Source of the DNA: Paragyromitra xinjiangensis
Lineage: Eukaryota > Ascomycota > Pezizomycetes > Pezizales > Discinaceae
Length of the DNA stretch: 64,000 bases
Direction of reading: 5' to 3'
Assembly (NCBI GenBank): GCA_038503065.1
Contig: JBCAMK010000008.1
Span: 1,674,001 to 1,738,000 of the forward strand
Of the stretch, positions 1-13,400 are shown piece by piece. The notes under the pieces were generated by a model. That model searched no databases. It saw nothing but the letters and a program-made list of their open reading frames with translations, and had not been told where the DNA came from. The position numbers were made by a program, and so were the translations under genes. How positions within the stretch are numbered: the first letter of the stretch is position 1; the number at the start of each line of letters is the position of its first letter.

Positions 1-2517
1 TGATACAAAAGTTGTAGCAAGATCCTGACAGCCTCTTCTCCAGCATGTGCTAATATAACTTGTGGGCCTGCGAACATTCAGTTGCAGCAATCAAAAATCA
101 TTTTGCTTGACTGCAGCGACAATAAATGAAACAATAACCTTTATATATTTCTTGCATTTAATGATTCTGGAGAATCAGGAGTTTAGAAGTGTTTGGGCGG
201 TACGTGTTGACATTGTGTGGCAACGTTTGTCAAGTGTAGTAAAGTAGTGAACTGGCGGCCTTTTGGTGGTATTGCTGCAGCCCTGGGCTGAACATGGATG
301 ATATTTTCTCTCCTTAGAAACTAAATGTCAATCTGAGACCTTGCCGTTGCTTGGATAGCGATCTTGGTGAGCTGTATGTAGTTATTGTTCGGGCAGGTGA
401 GTAGCGGTCTGGTTGAGTTGGGGCTTAAAATTACTTGCACTTTGTTCTCTATGGCTCGCGTCCAGTCCAATCAAGTTGGTCCATTTGTTGCAGTACACTG
501 GTTCGAAAATTGCTTCGTGATTTAATTGGTATATGGACAGCATCCACAGGAAGTGGAAGAAGCTAGAACGTTCTCGATCTCCAGGGTGTTGTTTTAGTGA
601 AGAAGGGTACGTATCCTTTCGAAACGTCTTCTGGGGAAAGGCATTTGTTTTAGGTAGGGTAGAACTGGAGTTCGCTGATGTGGGGATTTAATACCCCGGG
701 TGAATATCATGACTACAGCCCTTTTTGTGATGTAGAGAAACATTTCAAAGTTAGCAGTAGCGGTTTTAAATTGACCGAAACCAAGGCCTGCGAGCGACTT
801 CAGTTCAGCGAAGAGTTCTGCGACATCAGTTAGCTGACTCAAGCCAATGAAATTCCGTACTTGTACCTCTATTTCATGATTAGTCTGTCATGAATTTGGA
901 ATATGAGTATGGAGGTAATGAATTTTTGTGGCACCTACGTGTGTTTATCATGAGCCTCCTAGCTGAAGAGATTCTTTGTTCAGTTCATTGCGAAGCTACT
1001 CATTCCGATCTATAGGCCCCACATGTACTCGACAGCAGACCACGGAAGATACAACACACTTCCGTAGCTATCAGTTTAAAAAATAGTAAAGAATCGTTGA
1101 AAGGTGAAAGAAAATAGGGATATGTAAACGGAAAAAAACAAAAAAATTGGAGTGGTCTTACACTCATCTGCCTAGCCCATCATTTTAGACACGTAAGTGC
1201 GGCGCTGGATGGTCCTGGTTCATGGTATACGCAATGGAAAGCACGTAGCTGTCCATGAAGTAGGGTTACAGTGTCTTTCCAAGCTCCCTTCCCTTTGTAC
1301 CTTCGGATGGCTGCTCCCGTCACCAAAGACAGAGACAGAGAAGAGTTCTTAAGTGAACACGGACTCCTATAATACAATCAACATCCGGTAATACCCTAGT
1401 CCATACCCTACTAATATCCCGGGACCAAGTGATCGTCTAGAGCCTGCAGGTATGCGTCAGAGTACGCCATTTCACATACGTGATCCGTTGTTCGGGTGAA
1501 TGCCACGATGACACTTTCGATATCGCCACGCATATATCGTCAAGCAAAACAAAGCATACGACAGTTTTTTCCCGGGTGTGACGCATGATCCTCTTCGTTG
1601 TTCGTTATGGTGGCTCATGAGGTGAGGGTTAGCAGAAGTGGATTCCCTGTCTTTGATGTTTAGACATCTGCGGCTCAAGGAAAGGGGAAGGGGGAAACTA
1701 CGGTGGGCGACAAGCAGGCAACTAAATATGGCCGCTTGACAGTCAGCCTCGCCCAAGGCCAACAACAGGTATGACTTAAGCTTCGAATCACCAATTGATC
1801 CAACTTTGCAAGCTGTGATGGCAATAAGCCTAAGGCAACACTTGAAAGTACTGTATGTTTTTGCAATTTAAAGGCCCCTGAGTTATTCTCCTCCAAGACA
1901 TCTGATGCTCCACAAATCAAGCAGAGCCCCATTAGAAAGGAATCTGTTAATTTTACAATTTGCGCCCCATCCGTTATGCGCGCGCAGATAAGTCTTTCGA
2001 TCCGCTGAGGCTCACAGTTTCCAGGGGATGGAAGGAGTCAGGACTCGCATGTTTCGTATGTTTTTTCTAGCTCTTCCTCTCAACCCTCGTTATTGTGTGT
2101 TTGTTCCACATCAAGCACAAGACACTTCATCACTCAGCCCGCACAACGCAAATAAACAAACGCGGACATCCATCGTGTTCTGTGGGAAACCGGGACCAGA
2201 CAATCAAAAAGCACACCAGAGTCAAAGAATACGGGTGAAAACTAGACAGACAATACTTGCGTTTAGGTACGTAGGTGCAGTTTCGAATTGGTACCAATGA
2301 ATACCCGGCAAGGCTAAAATATTTCACCGGTACCAGTGCCAGCAGAGCGAAGTACCGCCTTGTTAGTATCAATTCGACCAACGGGTGCCTAGTTTTAGGA
2401 GGGCCTTAACGTCCCTGAGGGCACATAAACTGAGGTTTAAGTCCTGGAGGTCAAATTCTGGTTCCCTCAAATTGCAAGTCATCTGCAGTATTGTTACATT
2501 CGGCCAGAACAGAAAAA
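1..2517. other. Intergenic, no convincing gene
   Basis: No reading frame here has an ATG start together with fungal splice sites or a recognisable domain. The longest frames are short, many begin only at non-ATG codons, and they look random in composition. I see no repeat or RNA gene. The last part may be promoter or leader for the small ORF at 2518. Confidence 0.5.
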
Positions 2518-2976
2518 ATGTGCCAATACGAACTCTGGGTCTACCAGAGGTGTTTTTCTTCTTCCCCACACCTCCCTCACCAACCACACCGTACCTATTT
2601 CCGCGTAGCTAAGTGTTTAAAATCACCTTTCTGCGCGCCGCCTGCGCCTCGAGCAGACCTCCAGTCGACTACTGAACTGCCGGTACAGTGGCGGGACCGA
2701 TACTGTTCTACTTGCTTTGAGGCACTACAAAGCTCCATGGGCGGGAATGGGGATAGTTGTTGGCCTTGTGGTGAGGAAAGTTGGCCCGACGAAAGACTTT
2801 GTAAAGGCGTGAAAGTGGTCGATTTGGAGGGATGGAATGGCATGGACCGGACAGTGGATATGGAAAGTGGCAGTGGAACCGATGGGAATGCAAGAGCTAG
2901 GAGGTTGAAATTCCTGGCGAGAAATTGGAAAGGATGGAGAGAGTGGGGTGATGGAGGGTTTGGAGGGATTTCATGA
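2518..2976 (+). CDS. Small Cys-rich hypothetical protein (152 aa)
   Basis: This is an uninterrupted ATG-started frame of 152 residues. The N-terminus (MCQYELWVYQRC) carries early aromatic residues and Cys, followed by further Cys around residues 45-50 and 70-73, then another cluster (SCWPCGEE) near residue 90. Regularly spaced Cys after an N-terminal MCxYE-like start is seen in many small uncharacterised ascomycete proteins, possibly metal-binding, but I do not recognise a named family. There is no signal peptide or membrane segment. The last third is Gly/Trp/Arg-rich and could be read-through past a missed intron, so the C-terminus is uncertain. It stands alone with long non-coding flanks. 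Confidence 0.5.
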   Translation: MCQYELWVYQRCFSSSPHLPHQPHRTYFRVAKCLKSPFCAPPAPRADLQSTTELPVQWRDRYCSTCFEALQSSMGGNGDSCWPCGEESWPDERLCKGVKVVDLEGWNGMDRTVDMESGSGTDGNARARRLKFLARNWKGWREWGDGGFGGIS

Positions 2977-5642
2977 TCGAGATCGAGAAAATGGTGTAGA
3001 GGGGATGAGTGGGATGCTGAATAGATGGGGTTTTGGGTTTTGAACCTCGGTGTTTAATTGACCTTCTTTTCTTTCCTTTTCTTTCCTATGTACTTTCTCT
3101 CCTTAAATTTCCTTTTTTTGCCATCTCGATTCTCTCTAAGTAGACCACAGATCTAGAGTTATTTTTTTAGCCAATTAGCGATTCAATTTGCGATTACAAT
3201 AATGGCCTTTTCTTATTGCCATTGATACGATTGCTTGCACAGATACCTGTGTTTAGTTCGCATCATGTTTCTCAGCCTTGTTTTATAATGCGGTTTAAGG
3301 CTAGCCGCGGCTCTGCAGTAAGGCGAAGTGCAAGCATGAGCACGAGCACGAGTGATGGTTTGTGATGGACCTGTTTAGAAAATTCCCGCCTTCGAATGCT
3401 CCCCCGGGACAAGCAAAATTTGCTGGTGGAGCTTGTAAAATTTTGTAGTGGTGTTGCCCCCCTGCTACTTCCCCTTCCAGTTAGTAGCGCTATTGCTATT
3501 GCGGCATCAAGGCGGGTAGGGCGCATGCGATGATTATGATGGACCACGGGTCTGAGGGATACATCGTGCTCCGATGGGAGACGGCCCCTTCCGGCTGTAT
3601 GAAAATGCGTGCAGGTTTATATATCCAATGCAGTGAACTCTTAGCTAAAAAAAAGGTTCATGGTGGGGCTTAAACTTGGATACATATGTAGTAGCTAACT
3701 ACAGAGTAACCTTACCTAAAGAGGACCTAGCCCCAAAGGTAATCATCTGCAGGCCAAAGAATTATCTGAATAGAGAGCTAATTTTTAGTAAATTACGATA
3801 GTCAATACAGAGCTATTGGGGAGTTTTGGGGTATTGGTGCGGAGATGTCACTATGCCTCGATTTTTTTCAGTGATCGTGGGGAAACATCCCAATCCGTCA
3901 CTTGACTAATTTGGGTATGAGGTCGATGAGGAGAATAGGCCAATAAAACCTACATTTTTGTTCGTATCGCTCGCGATCGATTCTTGTTGCACCTTCCTAG
4001 TGTACTACCGTTGAAAAAGTAATTCTCCGGAAGTGTAGGCAGCCCGATTTACGAGTTGACAAGGGCCGCGTTTGACGATCAGCTAACGGTACGAGTGTTA
4101 TCAGCCCTAAAGATTTGTTCCGCATTAGGCCGGAGAGTATTTGCATACCCGCCAAGACGGGGCACGGGATTTGCAGGCAAGCTACTCCGCTATCACACCA
4201 TTTCGGTTCGCCTCTCGTTGACTCAAATCCACAAGTAGGTACCTATCTCAAGGATAGCAGTGCCGTATAGTCTCCCGGTCTTTGGCCTAGGGCATCAGTA
4301 GCTCGTGCGTAGAGGTACATGTTAATAAATATGGCACGGTATGCGCTTTCCTAAGTACAAATCACTGGTGGGTCTTGAGTCAAATCTCGAGGGATTGCAT
4401 GGTGGATAACACCAACCATTGAGCAAGACATCAGTTCCTGCTTAATTTTTGGATTGAGCAGGTCATGGTATACTGGTAGTTGTACTTACTGGAAAATGAA
4501 ATATGGCTTGGTTTTTGGTTGCAGTAAGCCCTACCCTCAAGCCATATTTTATTTTTTTGCTAGTGGTCCTAAAGATTTTTGGGTGGGATACCACGTTGCA
4601 TGTTCCTGATTTCGGGGAGAGCTTTGGAAGTGGGCAAGGCATTCGATGGGCTTATGGGCTTTTGCAACTGATTGAAAGATAGCCGTACGTTTGGCAGCGT
4701 CGCAGCGGTAATAATCACTTTTCGAAACATATGAGGTTTTGATAGCTTTTAGTCTGCGATTGATGGTGAGCCGAGACGCTTTAGCTCACAGTAGTCCGAG
4801 TGATGAGTAATGACGTAGAAATTTGCATCATCTTTGGGCTGGGGTGGTTAGTGAATACGCGACTGTAGTACGCAGCTAAGCAGAAGTGTGAAGTTTAAGA
4901 TGCGGAGTGGAGGGTATACAGTCTGGCTTTCGATGGGTGATTAGGAGTGTGGCACGCCCTGCAGTTGAGACGTATACAGTGAAAGCAGTGATAGGATCGT
5001 GCTACTGGTGCCGGGTACCTATGCTTTACCATGAAAGTAGAGAAATAACTCGAATCTAGCTCCTGTCAAGGGCACAAGGGGTCATGCCTAGTGATGAAAT
5101 CTGATCAATGCTGGGAACTTCAGAGGGAAGGTGCATTTAAACGAAAAAAACGAGGCTAAAGGTCGATTCCGGCCTAGTCAAGATCCTCATCTCACCTAGA
5201 CTCGCTCATTCGTCCGCCCCTCGAAGCTCACCATCCTCTCTATTTTCCGAGAGTTTTTTGTTTGGCTCTCCTTCGATTGAATCTTGCGTAGCATAAGAGG
5301 CTCGCCATCACCGTTTCTATTTTCCTCCGGCTTGGGTTGGCTCCTTGTCCTATTGGCTTCGGCTGCATAGTTTTATTCCCTCCTCGGATCCTGCTTCACG
5401 TCTCCCTGCTACGTCTCCCTGCTTTCTATAGAACGATCTCGCTACTTATCGAATCCTTCTGCCAGGCCAGGTATAAAATTTTGCCCCACCGGGGCAGTTT
5501 TTTCAGATCTGTGGGGAAAAGTATAATAGATACTAAGAGAAATATTTCACACGTAACACCCCTTGCAGAAGGTAATCCATAAATATCAGAACGGATAACT
5601 GAGTCTCAAAAGTGGGAACAGGCCGGAGGAATATCTCTGCCA
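2977..5642. other. Intergenic
   Basis: No supported gene was found. The tract at about 5180-5350 is pyrimidine-rich (CT-rich blocks), as is common for the leader or promoter of a filamentous-fungal gene, and lies just upstream of the gene at 5643. Nothing else stands out. Confidence 0.45.
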
Positions 5643-7347
5643 ATGGCAGGTGCGAACATATCTCACTGTCAGCAGTCCGTTTCCGCCTCATCCGTAGGTC
5701 GCGACCAGCATCAGCAAAAACGGGTAATCCCGCAAGATCAGTCAAACATGACGGAAAACTTGGATTGTTTGTTTGTTCCAGGTGATATATCTGATATGGC
5801 AGATGGATTAGAAGTACGCGTATCTTCGGAAGCAACACCTAACAACGCTAAACCCCGGAACTCTGGCAGAGGTTCGAGTGATAATAGAGGAAAGAGTTAT
5901 AATAACACTCCAGAACAGAAAAATTACCATTCTGGAAATACCCGTGAGTTTAGGCAATGGGTAGGACAGAGGTATGTCGTGCTGTTAACTTGTTTCTACG
6001 TAGTTGATAACTGAGACTTGTCTACCAGTCAGTATCAACCCCAGTTACAGGCAAGGCAGAAACCAATGCCTCGTGTAGTCTACAATAATAGAAGCTATAC
6101 TAGGAATAAGATTCCTCGACTTCAACCTTCCCAGAGCAGTTACAGGGTTCCCTCGCTTGGAGCTCTAGAAGAAAACGGCCTTCTTAGGCCTTCTTATCGG
6201 CGGCGTTGGGGTCCAAATCACTGTCATGCTCAACCTCAAGTTTGGTTAGTTCACCGCCAAACGATGTACACCAAGAATGAACCGCTAGTTTCGGACGAAC
6301 TCGATATTCTGGGCTCATCCCGAGTCCAAATTGCTCCAAATATCTGTCCTGCTACAGATACAAAATACACATCACCAATGCGAGCTGAGTACAGGGCCGG
6401 GGGTATTGAAAATGTTCCTGCCCTCATGCCAACTCCTTTTATCGTCTATAATGAGCCTACCTCTAAGGAACACTTTGATATGCTATTGTCTCGGCTACGT
6501 TCATTGCCTATGGCTACAGAGCATGAGAACACTGCTAAGATATCTTACCCGCCAAACACATCGGGAGTAGGCGCGAGCGCATCTACTTCGGCTCCTGTCA
6601 TAGAAGCTATGCTCTCAGGGAAACAGCTGTTTGAGAAGGCTAAGAACCAAGATAAAACCGGTAAATATGACAATTGTTATTGGGATGATAGAATGGACTG
6701 CTTTGTGAACAAGGAAGCTGGCAATATTGGCCCGTTCTGGAAGAGGTAAAGATACTGGAACGAGTTCAAGTCGCTATTGGATTCAAGGCTCATGTTAGAG
6801 ATATCTCAGAAAGTGTGTTGCATGCATGCGTCTTTTCGTTTCTGCTTACTTATATGCTTTAAAGTTTGTTTTTTTCGAACTTCTGTGGGTTTATAATGTT
6901 CCTTCTAGGTTCAAGAGTGAATTTCCCTCTTCCAAGTGCGGTTCACACACTACAATGATACAGAAGGTGATGGAAGGTTTAGGATCATGTTTCATTATTT
7001 GTATAGGCCGCACATGAAATGGTGAAACTGTGGGTTTAAGAAGTTACAGGTTTCGCCTGATCGAGTGACATTGAATGAACCTTTTTCAGGCCTCTATCTG
7101 GGAGGTGCACTATGAGTTCGAACGTATGTGTGCCCGTGACATGTTTGGAGAGCTCTCCCAAGAACAGAATCTTATTACCTCTTGGGATGCTATAAAAGAC
7201 TCGCTGAACTTCTCCAGGCTGCGCTACGCACACAGGTTCGGTCAGGTACTCTTAGCTGGGAGGTTTCCGGCTCTACCTCCTTCAGATCTCTCCTCTCTCT
7301 CTAATCATCTGAGACCCACTACCCATTACCACCTCCAGCTACAGTAA
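5643..7347 (+). CDS. Unknown protein, probable four-exon gene (about 453 aa)
   Basis: Proposed exons are 5643-5971, 6029-6745, 6909-6966 and 7090-7347. The first two introns have good ends (GTATGT..CAG and GTAAAG..TAG) and all junctions keep phase; the total is divisible by three. The third donor (GTGATG) is weaker. The N-terminal third is Gln/Asn/Ser-rich and looks disordered (SNxP, RGSSDNRGKSYNN). The middle holds Arg/Tyr-rich stretches, then a Ser/Thr/Ala-rich linker near residues 290-305. The region after that (GKYDNCYWDDRMDCFVNK) is more ordered, with aromatic and acidic residues. No signal peptide, membrane helix or known domain is visible. The 3' end may contain another intron, so the last 40 residues are the least certain. 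Function unknown. Confidence 0.55.
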
Positions 7348-7883
7348 TAATCTTAACAATTGCAGCATCTATATCTTTTATTAATCGATAAGTGATAGGC
7401 TCCTACTGCTTGCAGCTGGTAACGACTTTTAATTCTGTATTTTTTCCTGCTAACGCTCTTTCTGGTCTGGGCATTTGTGTTCTTCGCAAACAGTATATAT
7501 ATTCTTACTCGGCAAGGGGGCCTTTTTTTTGCAAGAAGCAATTTACCCTACAGCACGTGTTTTGGACTGATAGATACGTGTATATTTAGGTGCTTTTTTT
7601 TCATTCTTTGGCTGAGAAACCACGATGATTGGGTTCACATAGTTAATGCTTAACAAAATCTCTGTTCTATTGAGCGGAGAATCTATTCCATGTAAGTTAG
7701 TCTATGCCATTGGCTCTAAAAGTTCTATTTTTCTAAGATATAGACTACATATACTTCTATACACATGTATGCACGTATCCAACTCGTGGTGCAAGGGTAT
7801 GACACTGACATACATGTAGTCAATAACCACAATAATTTGAAAACAAGGTCTATGTTCTACCTCGCTCTACCGCTCCAACACAC

Positions 7884-9691
7884 TCACATCCTCCTGCCCC
7901 TACTCCCTACTAGTGCCTCATCCCTTCTCCACGCTCTAAGATCCTTCGTTCCCATATAACCATCTCCTCCCAACCCCCTCTTTTCCCATCCGCCTAACCT
8001 CACCACAATGGCTGTCGCATTGTCCCCTTCGGTTGTCACCTCTTCTGCAAATTCTACCAGCTCCCTTGAGGCCTCATCAGGCGTCTTACACTCCTTCACG
8101 ATGTCACAAATCTCCTGATCTGTCAGGGTGGCACTCACGCCATCGCTCACTAATACCATAAACGAGAACTCTGCTGGTTCAATCTCACGTCTACTGATCT
8201 CGGGTTCAGCGGATACGCCCAAACGTTTCTGCGAGACATCACCAAAGGAGCGTGTGTTAGCCAACACACCAAAACGTTCTTCACCGAAGGAATCGGAGAC
8301 AAATGCAGTTGCGTAGCGGCGGAGACGGCGGGTTTCAGAGGGACTAGAAGGATGATGGTTGGTGGTTACAGGGACAGCAAGCCCAGTGCTAGTTGAGCAG
8401 AGGAGAATGCGCGTGTCGCCGAGATGTGCAGTGATGAGCGTGGCGGGAGTGGATGGGTTCCAGAAGGGGGTTGCAGTTCTATAAATGATGTTAGAGATGG
8501 GCCAAGATGAGACGTAGATGCAGGTCACAGGGTGGGTTACGCAGTTGATATTAATGCGAGACTCGCAGTGGACCCGCCTTTAAACGGGTTAGCCCTCGCC
8601 TTTGTGCTATCTCCCCCGGTTTCTATGTTCCCTTCTCCCCATTCACTTCCGGTTTGCTTCGAGAACCACGGCCGAGTCTTTGTGATGAAATCCATGTCCG
8701 CTTTCAGAAATGCATAAACTAATACCCCCTCCATAGCGACCTTATCTCCAAAATCAGGCTTGAACCGTCGGAAATATCCGCCGACAGTATCCTTCCATTG
8801 CGCAACAAGATTTGCCTGTGTGCTGTTTCTTCTCGCTTCGAATTCCTCGCCGAAATTTGCACCTAGGCCAAAAATTTTCCCTGTCTCTTCGATGTACGAA
8901 TGTAAATGATCTTTCAGAAACTTGGAACATTCTTCCCCTCCATGGCCATCAAAGACGCCGAAATAAAATACCGAAGGGTCTCCGGGAGGCGGCGGAGGGC
9001 GCTGTTTTTTTGCGGGGACTAGGGAAGGTGGAGCGAAGGTTGGGATGTCGATTACGCCAGCTTGGTACCAGTCTTCGTTATAGGGACGGTTGCCGCGAGA
9101 ACGAGTTACGCCGAAATGGTGCTTGGCAGAACGGAGGGGAATGCGTACTACGGTTGTTGCACGGGGATCTGAGGCTGTTGGGCTGTTCTTACTGTAGAGC
9201 AGTGGGAAGATTAGAAGATGTAGTGGAATGGGCTATGGGGTGGGGTTGGATGAGTGTTCATGAAGCAGTGCTAACTTTCTGACGCACGCAGACAGTCCCC
9301 CATAGCTCTCGATCGCACTAGTAAATAACTCGAATATGGTTAAAAGTGAACATACCTCGGTGGAACACCGTCAGGGAAAACCGAACTCCCAGGCAGATGC
9401 GACGTGAAATAATCATGGAACCCTCTTCTCCCACGCACTATTTCACCACTCCCTAGCGCACCTCGATCGGCTGGAATAAAACTGAGCTCGCGGTCGTTGG
9501 TTATCGAATATGCTCTCCCGCAAAAAGGTCTCTGGAGGGTACTAGACGTGGCAAAGAATGTCGAAATAAAAACTAAAGTTGGTGGTAATGTTAGTACTCC
9601 ACCGGGTCGGCAATATTCGGGAAGAACTAAACTCACAGTACGTATCTCGCAACCCCCAGCTACTGCTCCGCGAAACTAGTGTCCTCCTCAT
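7884..9691 (-). CDS. Protein phosphatase 2C, Ptc6-type, mitochondrial
   Basis: A metal-dependent Ser/Thr phosphatase of the PPM/PP2C family. Exons on the minus strand are 9691-9637, 9572-9356, 9191-8541 and 8478-7884, giving 505 codons in continuous phase; the first intron has GTGAGT, a GTACTAAC branch region and a TTTAG acceptor. Visible PP2C motifs in order: RPYNED (about 126-131), FGVFDGHGG (about 169-176), GSTASLALI, TLITAHLGDTRI, ANTRSFGDVS, VLVSDGVSATLTDQEI and EGDNATAIVV near the C-terminus, with the Asp residues that bind the metal pair. The first 45 residues are Arg/Ser-rich and hydrophobic with almost no acid, as in a mitochondrial presequence, and the segment GFHDYFTSHLP resembles fungal Ptc6 proteins. 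Yeast Ptc6 acts in mitochondria on pyruvate dehydrogenase; that role is inferred here. The start on a 55-nt first exon was chosen because the longer frame begins at GTG. Confidence 0.87.
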
Positions 9692-10492
9692 AACGCGATA
9701 GGTTTACTTTTATTTGCGGGCGCAAGAGGGGTTGCGAAAAAACTGGTGAATTTTATCAACGAGAGCTTCGCCGAATACCCAACGTTTTGGTGCTCCCTAG
9801 AAAGCAGGAAGAGATCGACGTCACGGAAGGAGCGGGGAGTTGAACGAGAGACGATCTCTTCGGAATAATCAGGGTCGGTCAATTGATCAAGCTAAAGGCA
9901 AAATCATTTTTCGGGAGAAGCGCGGTCAATTCGAAGTCGCCTAACCTGCGATTGTTTTCGTGGCATAAAGTACAAGCTTTGTGGTGTTGAGGAGGTGATT
10001 GGCCCCCAAGCAGTTTATTGAGGGGTGTTTGATGCTCATCTTGCCGGATAAGCGCTTACCGCTGGTAGTATGTGGGCCCTTGTATATTGACAATGATTGC
10101 CGGCGGGCTGTCAAAATACAAGCAAGGAATAGTGAGGGGCACAAGCGATGTAAGCTTCCTTATGCTTCTTTGTGGTTCTTAATTCTCGAGCATCTTGTTT
10201 GAAATCCCTGGGACCAACTCTGCCTTTGAGAGTCGCTTCCACTTTCCTGAGCTGTATGTGCTACGCGATCCGTTTGCTTTGTGTAAAACACCTACAGACG
10301 CCAGTTGCCGCTGCTATCGCCGCATCTTAACTCTAAATCTACCTCTCTCGCTGAAGCTCTACAAACTGCCACAAAACATCACCTAGCAGCTGCAATATAG
10401 CAGTATCTTACTACGAACTACCTTTACTCAGCCTTTTTGGGGGAAAAGCAGCTTGGCACTTGAGGCCTTGAGTTACTTTCCTGACTTGACAA
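9692..10492. promoter_or_regulatory. Divergent intergenic region between PTC6-like and Zn2Cys6 genes
   Basis: About 800 bases separate the two start codons, which point away from each other, so the stretch must hold both promoters. No ORF here is convincing. No clear palindromic CGG-type operator was recognised. Confidence 0.4.
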
Positions 10493-13400
10493 ATGGATTC
10501 CTCAAGCCACTTTCGTTTCTCTTCAGGAAGCCCCACACCCAACATCTTCAATTTTAACCAAGCCTTTCCGACTCCCACATCACCAGACCCGCCATCACAG
10601 TTTCGCCAGCAGCAGAAACTAGCCTCTCAACCGCGTCAAATACACCGGAATAGAATATCATATTCTTGCCACGCCTGCCGCCGCCGGAAGGTAAAGTGCG
10701 ATCGTCAACATCCCGTGTGTAGCAACTGCACAAAGACTGCAGAATCTTGTGTCTATGACGATCATGCAATCAAGGAAAACAAGAGCAATAAGGAGGACAA
10801 AGGGCGGAAGATTGGAGGAGGAACAAAACGGAGAAGGACAAATGAGGGGGCTTCGTTTTCGAACGAAGGTGGAGGAGAGAAGATACTTTTAAGAGGGAAT
10901 ATAGGAGGAAACACGGGGGCGAGTGGAAGTGGCCCCACCTCGGCCACAGCCTCGCTACAAAAAACTTTGGATGGAGACAAACAAGCCGAACTGGAAACGC
11001 GGATGAACAGACTTGCAGAGATTGTGGATCGATGGTATAAAGACGCCTCTGCTCAAGGTGTTCTTCCAGATGGGTTGGGCCCTCGATCGAGAGGTGCAAA
11101 AAGTAGTCCCGCGGTCAATGACTTCACAGAGAATGGGTTTGCGCAAGGTCAGCACTACTTGGATCTGCTACAGCAATCCACAGGCCCGATACGACACGAC
11201 TCCCAGTCGGCGTCAACGTCCCCTTCCCCTCATCAAACGCCGTCCCCTCGTAACTCCACAACGCCTGGAAGTAGTATTGGCGGTAGTCGTGATCAGGAAC
11301 TCACGGTGGAGCAACTGGCTGGGTTTTCGCGTAATGGCCAACTTACGCTGAAAATCATAGATGCGAAAATTAAAGCAACAAAGCAAAGCGGAAAAGACGA
11401 GGAAGTTGATGATTTAGGCATAGGCCACTTATCCATTCAAGGTGGTGGGAGGTCCCGCTATGTTGGTACTAGTTTTTGGGGCCTCCTGAGCAGCGAGGTG
11501 AGGATATGGGCTCTTCTGTTAACTTATCCTTATGTTATGAGCTTACAGCGATGGAAATGACAGATTAACGAACTGAACTCGGTTCTCAAAACGCAGGGTG
11601 TATTTGAAAAGCCCGCCCTAGGGGGGTGTCCGAGACCATATCATGAATCGAACAGCAACAGTGAGAGCTCACCAACTGGGACAGGGAGTAGCTCATGGTC
11701 CCCGCCAGCAGCGCCCCCACAGGCTCCAGCCCACAATCCTTTTCCCGGTTTCCCTGGCGGGTGCTCGGGAGGTCCATTGGGTCTATTTAACAAGGCCTCT
11801 TTCCTTCAGTTTGAGCCCCGTGACATTGAATCTCGCACGAGCGAGGTAATACCGCGAGTTCTGCAGATGCTCCCATCGGCGTCCTTTTCTGACACACTCT
11901 ACAAATCCTTCCTTCACGGTGTGCATCCCGTTATGCCGCTCCTTCACGCCCCTACTTTCGATGCACAATACAAGTGTTTCTGGAACTGGTACCCAAACAA
12001 TATGCATGTCTGCCCGTCCGGCGAGCTTCTCGACAACCCGACCTTTCTTCCGCTTCTGATGGCCGTTCTCTACGCTGGTGCAATCTCAATGTCTTCAAAG
12101 ACAATTAAAACTCTTACCGATGGAGAAACAAAAGAAGCCCTTACCTCGCGCCTCTACGGAGCTACCATGTCTGCTCTTGCATCATGTGCTTTCCCACGTT
12201 CTCCGACAGTCAATTCTCTCATCTCTTTCCTGATCGTGCAGACTTGTCTCATCCGCGAAGAGGAGCCCTTAACATCTTGCTCTTTTGTAGGGATGGCAAT
12301 GCGGGTCGCCCAATCCATGGGGCTTCACCGTGACGGCTCTCTATTTGGATTGAGTGACATCGAGTGTGAGGTCCGTCGAAGGGTGTGGTGGCATATCATG
12401 TATCTTGATGTCCAAGGTGCTATCGCAACCGGTCTCCCGCCGCTAGGCGGCAGCGGCGATAACTTGTATGACACTAAGATGGTATCTGAGCTCAAAGACG
12501 AGTATATAGGACTTTCTCCTGGAGCACCGGAGCCGGTAACAGCGATGTCGGCGCACCTCCCTAGATGCCAGGAGTTCTACAAAGACAAACTGGAAACCCG
12601 GACATCCCCTGCGATGATTCTCGCAGTGGGGCGGTATGAATCCACTATTCTGCTTCGGATAATTATAACAAGGCTGTTTGCGATCAAAGGAAGCAAGAAG
12701 AGCGATCTAATGGAGCTAGGGAAGATGATTTATGAATTGAAGGCAAAACTTGAAGTGCGGATATCACGAATCCCAGCGAGGGGAATTCCAGAAATGGGGT
12801 TTATTCCACCAGGAGGCATGGGCTTTACAGGGACAGCGAATACAGAGTTGGAGAAGGCAATTGTGTTTAATTCTTGGGCTCGAATCATGTTGAGTTTGTT
12901 AAGTGATCGTGCGTTTGGTGTGCTTTATCAGCCGTTTTTGAAGAGCGCAAAGAGCACTATGTGGAAGCATGCTCGTAATTGGTTTGTTTCCCCCCATGGG
13001 CTGTTACCTTACTAGCACTTGAGTTTTAGTCTTTTTTTGCTAATTTCTCCAAGTGCACTCCACTTTTGCCACTCCTTCCTTCGTAAATTTCTCCATCTCT
13101 CCCGTACAGCTCTATTCCAACCCTATCAATGGTTTTGCCCAGGAACCTATCAACCGCTACACGCAACCATGATTTTACTCCTTGATCTCCACGAGCGGCC
13201 GTTTGCACCAGAAGCACCTAAATCAAGGAATTTTGTCGATGAAGTGTTTGCTGTGTTTGGTGAACATGGAAATTACTCTACGGGCGATGGGGAAGGTGGC
13301 AATAGACCACTTATGGAGGGTGGACGAGAGGCATGGAGGATGCTGTGGAGGTTGCGAAAGAAGGCATATGAAAAAGCTGGAGCTAGAGTACCAGAGGCCG

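Noticed and set aside
9340..9636. PTC6-like gene starting at the long frame's first codon
   Set aside because: That codon is GTG and coincides with a GTGAGT donor; a 55-nt ATG exon upstream joins in phase.
13100..13140. Acceptor CGTACAG as start of the last exon of the Zn2Cys6 gene
   Set aside because: Using it would drop the conserved CHSFLRKFLHL segment; the acceptor at 13053 keeps it and preserves phase.
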